Source of the DNA: an uncultured Prevotella sp.
Lineage (GTDB): Bacteria > Bacteroidota > Bacteroidia > Bacteroidales > Bacteroidaceae
Reading direction: 5' to 3'
Assembly: GCF_946407605.1 (NCBI RefSeq)
Contig: NZ_CAMJOS010000009.1
Location: 38,362 to 102,361 of the forward strand
Length of the DNA stretch: 64,000 nucleotides
Numbering within the stretch: the first letter of the stretch is position 1; each line of letters opens with the position of its first letter. The translations under genes and the position numbers were made by a program. The notes beneath the pieces are model-generated. The model did no database searches. It had not been told where the DNA came from and worked only from the letters and a program-made list of their open reading frames with translations. This document shows positions 7,070-13,881 of the stretch, piece by piece.

Positions 7070-9322
7070 TCAATTTTGTATGCTTTTAACAGTCAGCTCG
7101 TCGAGAACCACATGATTGTCGAGAGCATGGACTGTAATAGAGTGACTCCCTTTCTGCAGATGAACCTTTGTGTCACGTATAGCCTGAGCGCGAAGTACAT
7201 TGTCTTTCCATCGTTCTGAACGGAAGGGTTCCTTCAACGAATATACAACCGGTTCACCACCATCGATGCTGACACTAAATCGCAAGTCACCGCTGTCAAG
7301 AGGATGTGTCGGTATGAGGGCTGTTGTCACGGTGTAGTCGCCCTCCACGTCGATATCCGCCTTGTAGGTCATGCTCCTGCCCTTGGGCAGTGAGATGGCA
7401 TTCATGGAGTGACCGAGCATCTGTATGACATCCGCATTTCCCGATACCGGCACCACTCTTACGTCAACAGTCTTAACCTCTTCTCTCAGACGCCCACGGA
7501 CATCTTCAAAAACAGGCAGCTTTCGTGGGGTTGCATCCATCAGACAGCGCCATTTGCCTCCACGCATCTCATTATACTGACGAGTGAGCGACTGGATCTC
7601 ATCGTATGCCCGGCGGCTCTCTGCGGAGTCTGTGAGAATCTTGGTGCTCATAGCAGATGCAGCCCACACGGGATACTGGATGGCTGCGAAGAAGGCATCA
7701 TACAGTTCTGGACGCACATAGGCTTTAGCCTCGATGATGCGAGCCTTGATGCACTCGAAGTCGGCCAGACGACTTGCAGCCTCCTGACGGGAGAATTGCA
7801 CATCGCCAACTGTGGAGAGGCCACGATGATATTTTTTCTTGTCGAGCTCCACCTGTGTGAATCCCATAAACTCCGGACGACGCTCGCCACAGAGACGATA
7901 GAACTGGAACATAGCAGGATAGAGCCGCTCGCCCGCCTCACTACCGAACTGACGACAGAGCCAGGAGCGGAGATGCTGTCCAAGCGAAGAACTGCTGACA
8001 GCGTTGATGTTCCAAGCCATGTCGAGGAAGAGTTCCAGGTCGTAGGCTGCCACTTTCGGATCGTGGACATTGGCAATCCAAAGCCTTCGGGCATTGTGGT
8101 CATACGCCTGACGCATCTCATTGTAGACAAGTCCGGGCTGTGTAGTCGTGAGCCAGAGATAATCGTGAGGACGCCCCCAATAAGAGAGGTGATAATACAC
8201 TCCCGCACCTCCGCTGCGCTGCTGCTCGCGGGCATCAGAGAGACGGGTGATATACCCATAGTTGTCATCGCACCACATCAGGGTGACATAGTCCGGCACC
8301 TTGAGGCCCTTCTCATACAACTGCAGCACCTCTTTATACGGCACAAACATCTGCATCTGCTTTTCGGGTGCTCCGACGTACTTCACTATGAGCTGCTGCT
8401 GGTCGTCGATAACCTGCTGCAGGGCCTCGAACTTCTCCTGTTCAGTGGCATAGCCCTCCATCGAACTGTCGTGAATACCACGCATGCCAATAGTAAATAT
8501 GTTATTACCGGATGTCTTTACTTCTTTAAGGCGCTCAATCCAATACTGTTGTACTGCCTCGCGATTGGTGCGATAGTTGAAGCGTCCTCGTTCGGATACA
8601 TTCCACTCGCCTACATTGTTGCGCAAAAGCGGTTCACAGTGCGAGGTTCCTATGACGATGCCGCACGAGTCAGCAACAGCCTTGTTGCCTGGTGTAAGGA
8701 AGAATGCCTTTGTACCCTCGTGCATAGCAGGCCAGATGGCATTGGCACGCAGGCGCAGCAACAACTCGAATATCTTGCGATAAGTGCGGGGACCTATCTC
8801 CCCATTGGAGTTTGGCTCGAATGTATTGCAGCTCCAAGGACGGATACTCCAGTCTTCATCGTTGATAAAGATACCCCTATAGGCTACACTCGGGCTCTGC
8901 TCTGTGGTAAAGTCTCCGCTAAGCACCAGCTTGTCACGACGCTCAGGCACTATATCACCCCACCATATCCAAGGCGAGACACCAGCCATGCGCGAGAGCT
9001 CCAGCAGTCCATATGCCATTCCCCTGCCATTTCCACCCTCTACGAAGATGCTTCCATTCTTTGTGTATATGCGGAAAGCGTCAGCAGGAAGAGTCTTTGA
9101 CAACTGGCAGTTGACGACAGCCTTCTTGGATGCCACAGGCATCATTCCTGTTACCTGCAGCATATCATCCTTCCACATCGACAGTGCTGTACCAACCACG
9201 AGTTCCGCCTTCTTGGGAATATTGTAGGTCACCGGGTGCTGTCCGTCGAACCACACCACCTCACCGGCAGAAATAATGAGGGAACACTTCAGTACCAGGA
9301 ATGTCAGTAATATCCTTTTCAT
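7070..9322 (-). CDS. GH115 alpha-glucuronidase, secreted
   Basis: 750 residues with a signal peptide (MKRILLTFLVLKCSLIISAG). Glycoside hydrolase family 115 removes (4-O-methyl)-glucuronic acid from internal xylose of glucuronoxylan. Family marks are YRGIFINDEDWSIRPW (about 149-164), GTSHCEPLL, TIGMRGIHDS, LMWCDDNYGYI and YHLSYWGRPHDYLWL. The C-terminal ~150 residues form a beta-rich module typical of the family. It is a paralogue of the GH115 at 50974-53388 but at a separate locus. Its leader is nearly identical to that of the GH51 gene at 61617, implying shared control. Confidence 0.88.
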   Translation of the reverse strand: MKRILLTFLVLKCSLIISAGEVVWFDGQHPVTYNIPKKAELVVGTALSMWKDDMLQVTGMMPVASKKAVVNCQLSKTLPADAFRIYTKNGSIFVEGGNGRGMAYGLLELSRMAGVSPWIWWGDIVPERRDKLVLSGDFTTEQSPSVAYRGIFINDEDWSIRPWSCNTFEPNSNGEIGPRTYRKIFELLLRLRANAIWPAMHEGTKAFFLTPGNKAVADSCGIVIGTSHCEPLLRNNVGEWNVSERGRFNYRTNREAVQQYWIERLKEVKTSGNNIFTIGMRGIHDSSMEGYATEQEKFEALQQVIDDQQQLIVKYVGAPEKQMQMFVPYKEVLQLYEKGLKVPDYVTLMWCDDNYGYITRLSDAREQQRSGGAGVYYHLSYWGRPHDYLWLTTTQPGLVYNEMRQAYDHNARRLWIANVHDPKVAAYDLELFLDMAWNINAVSSSSLGQHLRSWLCRQFGSEAGERLYPAMFQFYRLCGERRPEFMGFTQVELDKKKYHRGLSTVGDVQFSRQEAASRLADFECIKARIIEAKAYVRPELYDAFFAAIQYPVWAASAMSTKILTDSAESRRAYDEIQSLTRQYNEMRGGKWRCLMDATPRKLPVFEDVRGRLREEVKTVDVRVVPVSGNADVIQMLGHSMNAISLPKGRSMTYKADIDVEGDYTVTTALIPTHPLDSGDLRFSVSIDGGEPVVYSLKEPFRSERWKDNVLRAQAIRDTKVHLQKGSHSITVHALDNHVVLDELTVKSIQN

Positions 9323-9338
9323 TCAGCAATGTCTTTAT

Positions 9339-9445
9339 ATCCTAAATTCCGCAGCACTTTAGTGCTGCAAATCAAGACAAGCAAAATCATCAATGACATG
9401 GCAAAGGTACAACAAAAATCTGAGAAAATCAGCGCTTTTGGCGGA
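9339..9445 (-). promoter_or_regulatory. GH115 promoter and leader, shared with GH51
   Basis: Minus strand -7 box TACCTTTG (9409-9402). There is no TTTG at -33; instead the segment TGATTTTCTCAGATTTT lies upstream, identical in the GH51 leader at 61448-61464. The leader carries the palindrome GCAGCACTAAAGTGCTGC (9368-9351). The missing -33 element suggests activator-dependent transcription (inference). Confidence 0.7.
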
Positions 9446-9461
9446 ATATTTTTTGTTTAAT

Positions 9462-9486
9462 GTGACAGGGGACAGTCCCTTGTCAC
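9462..9486. repeat. REP-like 25-base palindrome
   Basis: GTGACAGGGGAC and GTCCCTTGTCAC, arms of 12 bases with one mismatch around a single A. It resembles the palindromes mobilised by REP-associated transposases, but no such transposase is in the window. Confidence 0.6.
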
Positions 9487-9503
9487 ACTCTAATGGTATC
9501 ACG

Positions 9504-9818
9504 ATGGACGTTGAGGTAACGAAATCTGACTTGAAAACCATTGTCAGCAAAAACACTCAGGACAACCGTTTCAATGCCTTCAAGAACAAGGTTGCACAGG
9601 ACATTAGGGGTTTCATTGAAAAAGCTAAATACGAAGGCTGGCGCGAGGTGATTCCAGGCAAACATCCAGAGACTGCCTATTTCGCTTACTTCAGCAGAGA
9701 GCTGGGAGCAAAGGCATATCTCTGTGTTCGCAGAATCAAGAACACAGGTCTGTTCAAGCCATACGCCATTATTGATCAAACGATGTTCGATGCTGAGATA
9801 CAAAACCTGCGGAAATAA
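9504..9818 (+). CDS. Hypothetical protein, 104 residues
   Basis: Start chosen at the ATG at 9504 (MDVEVTKSDLKTIV). An ATG at 9393 in the same frame would put coding sequence through the GH115 promoter and the palindrome at 9462-9486, which is unlikely. The protein is basic, with an N-terminal helical half (FKNKVAQDIRGFIEKAKYEGW) and a strand-rich second half (YFAYFSRELGAKAYLCVRR, GLFKPYAIID). I do not recognise a family. It begins the accessory island and ends two bases into a candidate antisense RNA. Confidence 0.5.
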   Translation: MDVEVTKSDLKTIVSKNTQDNRFNAFKNKVAQDIRGFIEKAKYEGWREVIPGKHPETAYFAYFSRELGAKAYLCVRRIKNTGLFKPYAIIDQTMFDAEIQNLRK

Positions 9819-9895
9819 AAAACCGCTGAACTGATTTGCTAACCCGATTACGGTGCTACTCTTTCATTTCAGCGGGAGGAAATCGTTTCCTTTCG
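9817..9895 (-). ncRNA. Candidate small RNA with its own promoter and terminator
   Basis: On the minus strand a consensus promoter at 9932-9901 would start transcription near 9894. About 75 bases later there is an 8-base stem, CCGCTGAA (9875-9868) with TTCAGCGG (9830-9823), followed by six T residues (9822-9817). A smaller GGAAACGATTTCC hairpin lies near the 5' end. No reading frame fits. It could be an sRNA, or simply the terminator of an unseen short transcript. Confidence 0.45.
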
Positions 9896-9900
9896 TGCTG

Positions 9901-9932
9901 CAAAGATAGTTATTTTTTTGTTATCTTCCAAA
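9901..9932 (-). promoter_or_regulatory. Minus-strand promoter at the island edge
   Basis: TATCTTTG (9908-9901) with TTTG (9932-9929), gap 20. It points away from the methyltransferase and towards the candidate small RNA. Confidence 0.6.
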
Positions 9933-9969
9933 TTTTCGAGCAGCGAATTCAAAAATAAATGCATTATTC

Positions 9970-10000
9970 TTTGTTTTGTGCAAAATAATTGCTATCTTTG
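9970..10000 (+). promoter_or_regulatory. Promoter of the methyltransferase transcript
   Basis: TTTG at 9970-9973, gap 19, TATCTTTG at 9993-10000. Transcription would begin near 10007, giving a leader of about 325 bases before the ATG at 10334. Confidence 0.7.
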
Positions 10001-10006
10001 CATTCA

Positions 10007-10333
10007 AGTACTGCCAATTGTAGTAAACTACACTTGCTTCGGCAGCTCCCTGGGTGCAGGGTGGTGGTATGACTTTTGAGGGTAAAACAAATGAAGCGTA
10101 CGCTTTTAATTCAAAACGTCTCTTAAGCTTGGCCGCGAAATAGACGATCACCAAAATGATAAAAGTGGACGTTCACGCAGATAGCGTGGGCGTTTATCTT
10201 ATCTTTTGGTGAAGGCACCGGCCAAGCGCCTGAGACGTTGGATAAGTATAAACTGTCCACGTTTTTTCATGCGCTTGGCCGATGTCGCGTTATTGAAGAA
10301 ATTCCGTTCGCTTTCTTCAATAACTATGAAACT
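10007..10333 (+). promoter_or_regulatory. Long structured leader of the methyltransferase gene
   Basis: The leader is packed with inverted repeats. Near its 5' end CTGCC pairs with GGCAG around a TGTAG/CTACA hairpin, and CCCTG pairs with CAGGG. From 10115 to 10239 there is a nested long hairpin: AACGTCTC with GAGACGTT, GCTTGGCCG with CGGCCAAGC, CACCAAAA with TTTTGGTG, and CACGC with GCGTG. GTGGAC (10165-10170) can pair with GTCCAC (10255-10260) just before six T residues (10262-10267), an attenuator-like arrangement. A perfect 13-base stem (10289-10301 with 10312-10324) ends 9 bases before the ATG. A 24-codon open frame (10069-10143) could be a leader peptide. Confidence 0.55.
10108..10136 (+). 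repeat. 29-base direct repeat, copy 1
   Basis: Shares 28 of 29 bases with 13793-13821; the central part reads CGTCTCTTAAGCTTGGCC. Each copy lies upstream of one of the two large genes of the island. The second half of the repeat is also the left arm of the long hairpin in this leader. Confidence 0.8.
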
Positions 10334-13081
10334 ATGGCAAAGAAACTGCAACTTGGCTATAGGGAGATAGAGCAACGATTAGCCGATTCGTTCAGTAAGG
10401 GTGTGAATCCATCTGAGGTGGGTTATCAATTACTCTATTCCTTTGGCAAAAGCGAACGTGACATTGAGCGTTACAAAGAGGGTAAGGGGGTACTTAAAAC
10501 CTTTGATGGCTTGCTCATCAAGGGCCTTTTCTGCTATCAACCCGTCAGTATGTTTGGCTTAACATCACAATTGGAACTACTAAAGACGGAACCACAGATT
10601 ATCAAGGCAGCACCTAAGATCATTGCTGTAAGTGATGGTAAGTCAATTTTAGCTTATGATCTCAGGGAAAAAGATACTTATGAGAACCAACTGGAGCGAC
10701 TGCCCTCTGACTTTGCTTTCTTCTATCCATTGATGGATGTAGAGCGCGTTCACTATGTGGAGGAGAGCCCTGCAGACATCAAGGCGGCAGAGAAATTAGC
10801 CAAACTTCATGACGAACTGCGAGCCTATAATGAGTTCCGTAGTAATGATGACCTGCACGACCTCAACATTTTTATAACCCGCCTGCTGTTCTGCTTCTTT
10901 GCAGAAGATACTGGCATCTTCGAGGAAAACCTTTTTACGAGTTCGATCCAACGATATACCAAGGAGGACGGTTCGGACCTATCAGACTATCTGGCACATA
11001 CCTTTAATATTATGGATGTCTCGTTGCGCAGTCGTGAAACGCTGAGCATCATCAAGCAGTTCCCCTATGTGAACGGTGGTCTGTTCTCCAAACATATTCA
11101 GATACCCAAGATGGGTGCTAAGGCCCGCAGGATTATCATTGAGTGTGGCGAACTGGACTGGAAGGACATTAACCCAGACATTTTCGGCTCAATGATCCAG
11201 GCTGTGGTTAATCCTGAGGAACGCGCCAATCAGGGAATGCACTATACGAGTGTGCCAAACATCATGAAGGTGATTAACCCGTTGTTCTTGGATGAACTGC
11301 GTGGAGAATATAACAAGCTGAATGAGTTCTATGAGCAGAAACTTCAGATGAAGAATATTGGCGCACTCTCTGTGAAACAATTCTATGATGACTTGAAGCC
11401 TGTGATAAGAAAATGTGATGCTTTGTTGAAGCGCATGAGTCGCATGAAGTTCTTTGACCCTGCTTGTGGTAGCGGCAACTTCCTGATTATCACCTATAAG
11501 TGTTTGCGATTCCTCGAAATGGATATCCTTGCATTACAGCAGAAGTGTACCCCTCAAGGTGAAATCCTATTTGTGGATAACAGCGTTATATCGCTGAGCC
11601 AGTTTTACGGCATTGAGTTGCTCGACTTCCCTCACGAGGTGGCGATGCTGTCACTCTGGTTGGCAGAGCACCAGATGAACACCAAACTCAATGAGAACTT
11701 TGGCGTCAATACCAAGGCCCTGCCCTTGAAGAATATTACCCAAATCGTCTGCGGCAATGCCTGTCGTATTGACTGGAATACAGTATGCCCACATACCCCA
11801 GATGAAGAGGTCTATATCTTTGGTAATCCACCGTATTTGGGAAGTCGGAACCAAACCGAAGATCATAAATCAGACATTGATTTCGTTCTTGGAAGAGTTA
11901 AATCGCATCGTCGATTTGATTATATTGCAAACTGGTTCTTTTTAGGTTCCAAATATATTAAAGGCTCGAAAGCGCGTCTTGCTTTTGTATCTACCAACTC
12001 CATATGCCAAGGAGAACAATTAAGCCTTTGGGATGAGGTCTTAGAAAATACGGAAATTGGCTTTGCCTATACGACATTTAACTGGACAAATAATGCAAAA
12101 TATAATGCTGGCGTATCTGTAGTAATAATAGGCATTAGAGGGAAATGTAAAGAAAAATGTTTCTTATATGAAGGAGATGAGAAAAAAGAAGTAGATTCAA
12201 TATCTCCTCGTTTGTCTAATGAGACTTTATATGTGTCTATTCAAAAACAGACAAAGTCAATTTCTGATTTGCCTGAAATGAGAAGAGGTAATATGCCTAA
12301 TGATAAAGAGTATTTAAGGTTGTCTGTTTATGAGAAGAAGCAGATGATTGACAACTATCCAGACTCATCAAAATATATAAGGCTACAGGTAGGTTCTGAA
12401 GAATTCATCAATAGCATTGAGCGATACTGTTTGTGGATTTCTGATGAGGATTATTCTTCCGCAATATCAATTCCACCAATTAAAGAGCGTGTTGATGCTG
12501 TTAGGGAATACCGACTTCATAGCAAAGATGTAACGTTACATGAGCAAGCAAAACGTCCACATCAGTTCAGAGAGTTCTTCGAGTGCGGCGAATGGTCGTT
12601 GCTGATTCCAATTGTATCTTCAGGAAGAAGAGATTATATACCAATTGGTTTTCCCCCAAATAAGACCATAGTGCCAAATTCTGCTCAAGTTGTCTATAAT
12701 GCAGATTCTTTCTTATTTGGATTGTTGTCATCCAAATTGCACAATATGTGGGTAAAAAAGAATGCAGGAAGGATGAGAAGCGATTTTCGTTACTCAATTT
12801 TCCTATGTTACAACACCTTCCCCTTCCCCAAAATCTCTGCTGAGAAGAAGCAGGAGATAGAATCAGCAGCAGAGGAAGTGCTGATTACTCGTGAGTATTA
12901 TCCTGAGAAGACTTTGGCAGAGCTTTATGACCCAGACAAGATGCCACAGGATTTGCGTGAGGCTCATGCCAAACTGGATGACATCGTGGAGAGTTGCTAT
13001 CCTGGTTATCCTTTTGCCTCAGACGAAGCCCGTTTGGAGTGTCTGTTTAAGCTCTACGAAAAGATGACATCTGCGAAATAA
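10334..13081 (+). CDS. MmeI-like class I DNA methyltransferase (no nuclease domain)
   Basis: 915 residues from the ATG at 10334. An in-frame TTG at 10238 exists, but that stretch belongs to the structured leader. It transfers a methyl group from S-adenosylmethionine to DNA, probably adenine N6. Motif I DPACGSGNF lies at about residue 375 and catalytic motif IV NPPY at about 499. An N-terminal helical spacer (1-340) resembles MmeI, DrmMI and PglX-type enzymes. A target-recognition region (~600-830) and a C-terminal cap follow. I see no N-terminal D-ExK nuclease, so cleavage must come from a partner. First gene of the defence-like island; the coding sequence is AT-richer in the recognition region, as often seen for exchanged specificity domains. 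Confidence 0.82.
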   Translation: MAKKLQLGYREIEQRLADSFSKGVNPSEVGYQLLYSFGKSERDIERYKEGKGVLKTFDGLLIKGLFCYQPVSMFGLTSQLELLKTEPQIIKAAPKIIAVSDGKSILAYDLREKDTYENQLERLPSDFAFFYPLMDVERVHYVEESPADIKAAEKLAKLHDELRAYNEFRSNDDLHDLNIFITRLLFCFFAEDTGIFEENLFTSSIQRYTKEDGSDLSDYLAHTFNIMDVSLRSRETLSIIKQFPYVNGGLFSKHIQIPKMGAKARRIIIECGELDWKDINPDIFGSMIQAVVNPEERANQGMHYTSVPNIMKVINPLFLDELRGEYNKLNEFYEQKLQMKNIGALSVKQFYDDLKPVIRKCDALLKRMSRMKFFDPACGSGNFLIITYKCLRFLEMDILALQQKCTPQGEILFVDNSVISLSQFYGIELLDFPHEVAMLSLWLAEHQMNTKLNENFGVNTKALPLKNITQIVCGNACRIDWNTVCPHTPDEEVYIFGNPPYLGSRNQTEDHKSDIDFVLGRVKSHRRFDYIANWFFLGSKYIKGSKARLAFVSTNSICQGEQLSLWDEVLENTEIGFAYTTFNWTNNAKYNAGVSVVIIGIRGKCKEKCFLYEGDEKKEVDSISPRLSNETLYVSIQKQTKSISDLPEMRRGNMPNDKEYLRLSVYEKKQMIDNYPDSSKYIRLQVGSEEFINSIERYCLWISDEDYSSAISIPPIKERVDAVREYRLHSKDVTLHEQAKRPHQFREFFECGEWSLLIPIVSSGRRDYIPIGFPPNKTIVPNSAQVVYNADSFLFGLLSSKLHNMWVKKNAGRMRSDFRYSIFLCYNTFPFPKISAEKKQEIESAAEEVLITREYYPEKTLAELYDPDKMPQDLREAHAKLDDIVESCYPGYPFASDEARLECLFKLYEKMTSAK

Positions 13082-13092
13082 CGGCAGAAAAA

Positions 13093-13124
13093 TTTGGAAG
13101 TTACAGATAAAGTCCGTATCTTTG
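13093..13124 (+). promoter_or_regulatory. Internal promoter before the small ORF and DUF6169 gene
   Basis: TTTG at 13093-13096, gap 20, TATCTTTG at 13117-13124. It could also drive the helicase and nuclease genes downstream. Confidence 0.7.
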
Positions 13125-13149
13125 CAGTGTAATTGCAAAGAAGTGAGTT

Positions 13150-13272
13150 ATGAAACTGACAAAGGAAGAAGCACTGAAGCGTTTTAAAAACGCACTGAAT
13201 CGCAAGAAGGCTTGGGAAGAAAAGTTCGAAGCGAAATATGCTGATGTAACAAACTTGTACACAACAGCATAG
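13150..13272 (+). CDS. Small basic protein, 40 residues
   Basis: ATG at 13150, stop at 13270-13272. The sequence starts MKLTKEEALKRFKNALNRKK and is highly charged and probably helical. It begins 26 bases after a consensus promoter and ends 5 bases before the ATG of the next gene, so it is very likely translated with it. The pairing of a tiny basic protein with a DUF6169 protein resembles a two-component toxin-antitoxin or accessory pair, but that is inference only. Confidence 0.55.
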   Translation: MKLTKEEALKRFKNALNRKKAWEEKFEAKYADVTNLYTTA

Positions 13273-13274
13273 GA

Positions 13275-13772
13275 GTGATGAACAATCTTTCCTTAGACTA
13301 TATTAACACGAGGTCGCCATATCTGGTCAAACGAGCAGATGATGGCGATTATGTGTTTCAGACTGCCAAGGGCGTTATCTATGGCATTGGTTTTATCGAG
13401 AACGACCCTCTTGGAGGATGCGAAACTTATCAGTTGTCCATCAGTAACCAGAATAAACTCCATGCTTCATACGACCCAGATGTAAAGAACACCACACTTA
13501 TTATTGTCGATGCGTTCTTCCGCGAGAACTTAGACGGCTTGCTTTATATGTGTGATACCAGTGATAGCCGTGAAGCTGCACGCAACCGACTGTTCTTGCG
13601 ATGGTTTGAGGAATCTGCAGAACCAGAACGTTTTACAATAAAGACGGCAAGTGCTGTGATAGAAGGGCAGGGGATATATGCTGCTATCATTGTTGAAAAC
13701 CGGAACCCTATGGCCCAAGCAATTATTGATGACTTTGAACTGACAGCAAAGATGCTGACAGAAGACAAATAA
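13275..13772 (+). CDS. DUF6169-like protein
   Basis: 165 residues from the GTG at 13275, or 164 from the ATG at 13278, which is more likely. Resembles the Bacteroidetes family DUF6169: YLVKRADDGDYVFQTAKG, then IIVDAFFREN, then the strong segment LLYMCDTSDSREAARNRLF and RWF. Function is unknown. It sits between the methyltransferase and the helicase of the island, on a separate internal promoter with the 40-residue protein, so it may be an insertion into the operon rather than a core subunit. Confidence 0.6.
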   Translation: MMNNLSLDYINTRSPYLVKRADDGDYVFQTAKGVIYGIGFIENDPLGGCETYQLSISNQNKLHASYDPDVKNTTLIIVDAFFRENLDGLLYMCDTSDSREAARNRLFLRWFEESAEPERFTIKTASAVIEGQGIYAAIIVENRNPMAQAIIDDFELTAKMLTEDK

Positions 13773-13792
13773 CAAAGCGCTACAAAACTAAG

Positions 13793-13821
13793 AATTCGAA
13801 ACGTCTCTTAAGCTTGGCCGC
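13793..13821 (+). repeat. 29-base direct repeat, copy 2
   Basis: Same 29-base sequence as 10108-10136 except one base. It is followed 16 bases later by a perfect 11-base stem (13838-13848 with 13868-13878) that ends 3 bases before the helicase ATG at 13882. Confidence 0.8.
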
Positions 13822-13881
13822 AGACAGACAAACGTAGAGAATATCTTTTGAGGAAAGGCGCTGAACTAAAGATATTCTGAC

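Noticed and set aside
7409..9100. 563-residue open frame on the plus strand.
   Set aside because: Antisense shadow of GH115; it has no recognisable motif and lies entirely within the real gene.
9393..9503. Earlier start of the 104-residue gene at the ATG at 9393.
   Set aside because: It would translate through the GH115 promoter and the REP-like palindrome.
10069..10143. tmRNA-like tag peptide (frame contains LLSLAA).
   Set aside because: No tRNA-like domain is present and the frame ends AAK; the similarity comes from the 29-base repeat being read in one frame.
10108..10245. Integron attC-like site (long imperfect hairpin ending in GTTGGAT).
   Set aside because: The right end fits GTTRRRY, but the left end (TCAAAAC) is not the complementary RYYYAAC, and no integron integrase or cassette array is present.
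10238..10333. Methyltransferase start at the TTG codon at 10238.
   Set aside because: This stretch contains the 13-base hairpin and the T run of the leader; the ATG at 10334 gives a normal N terminus.
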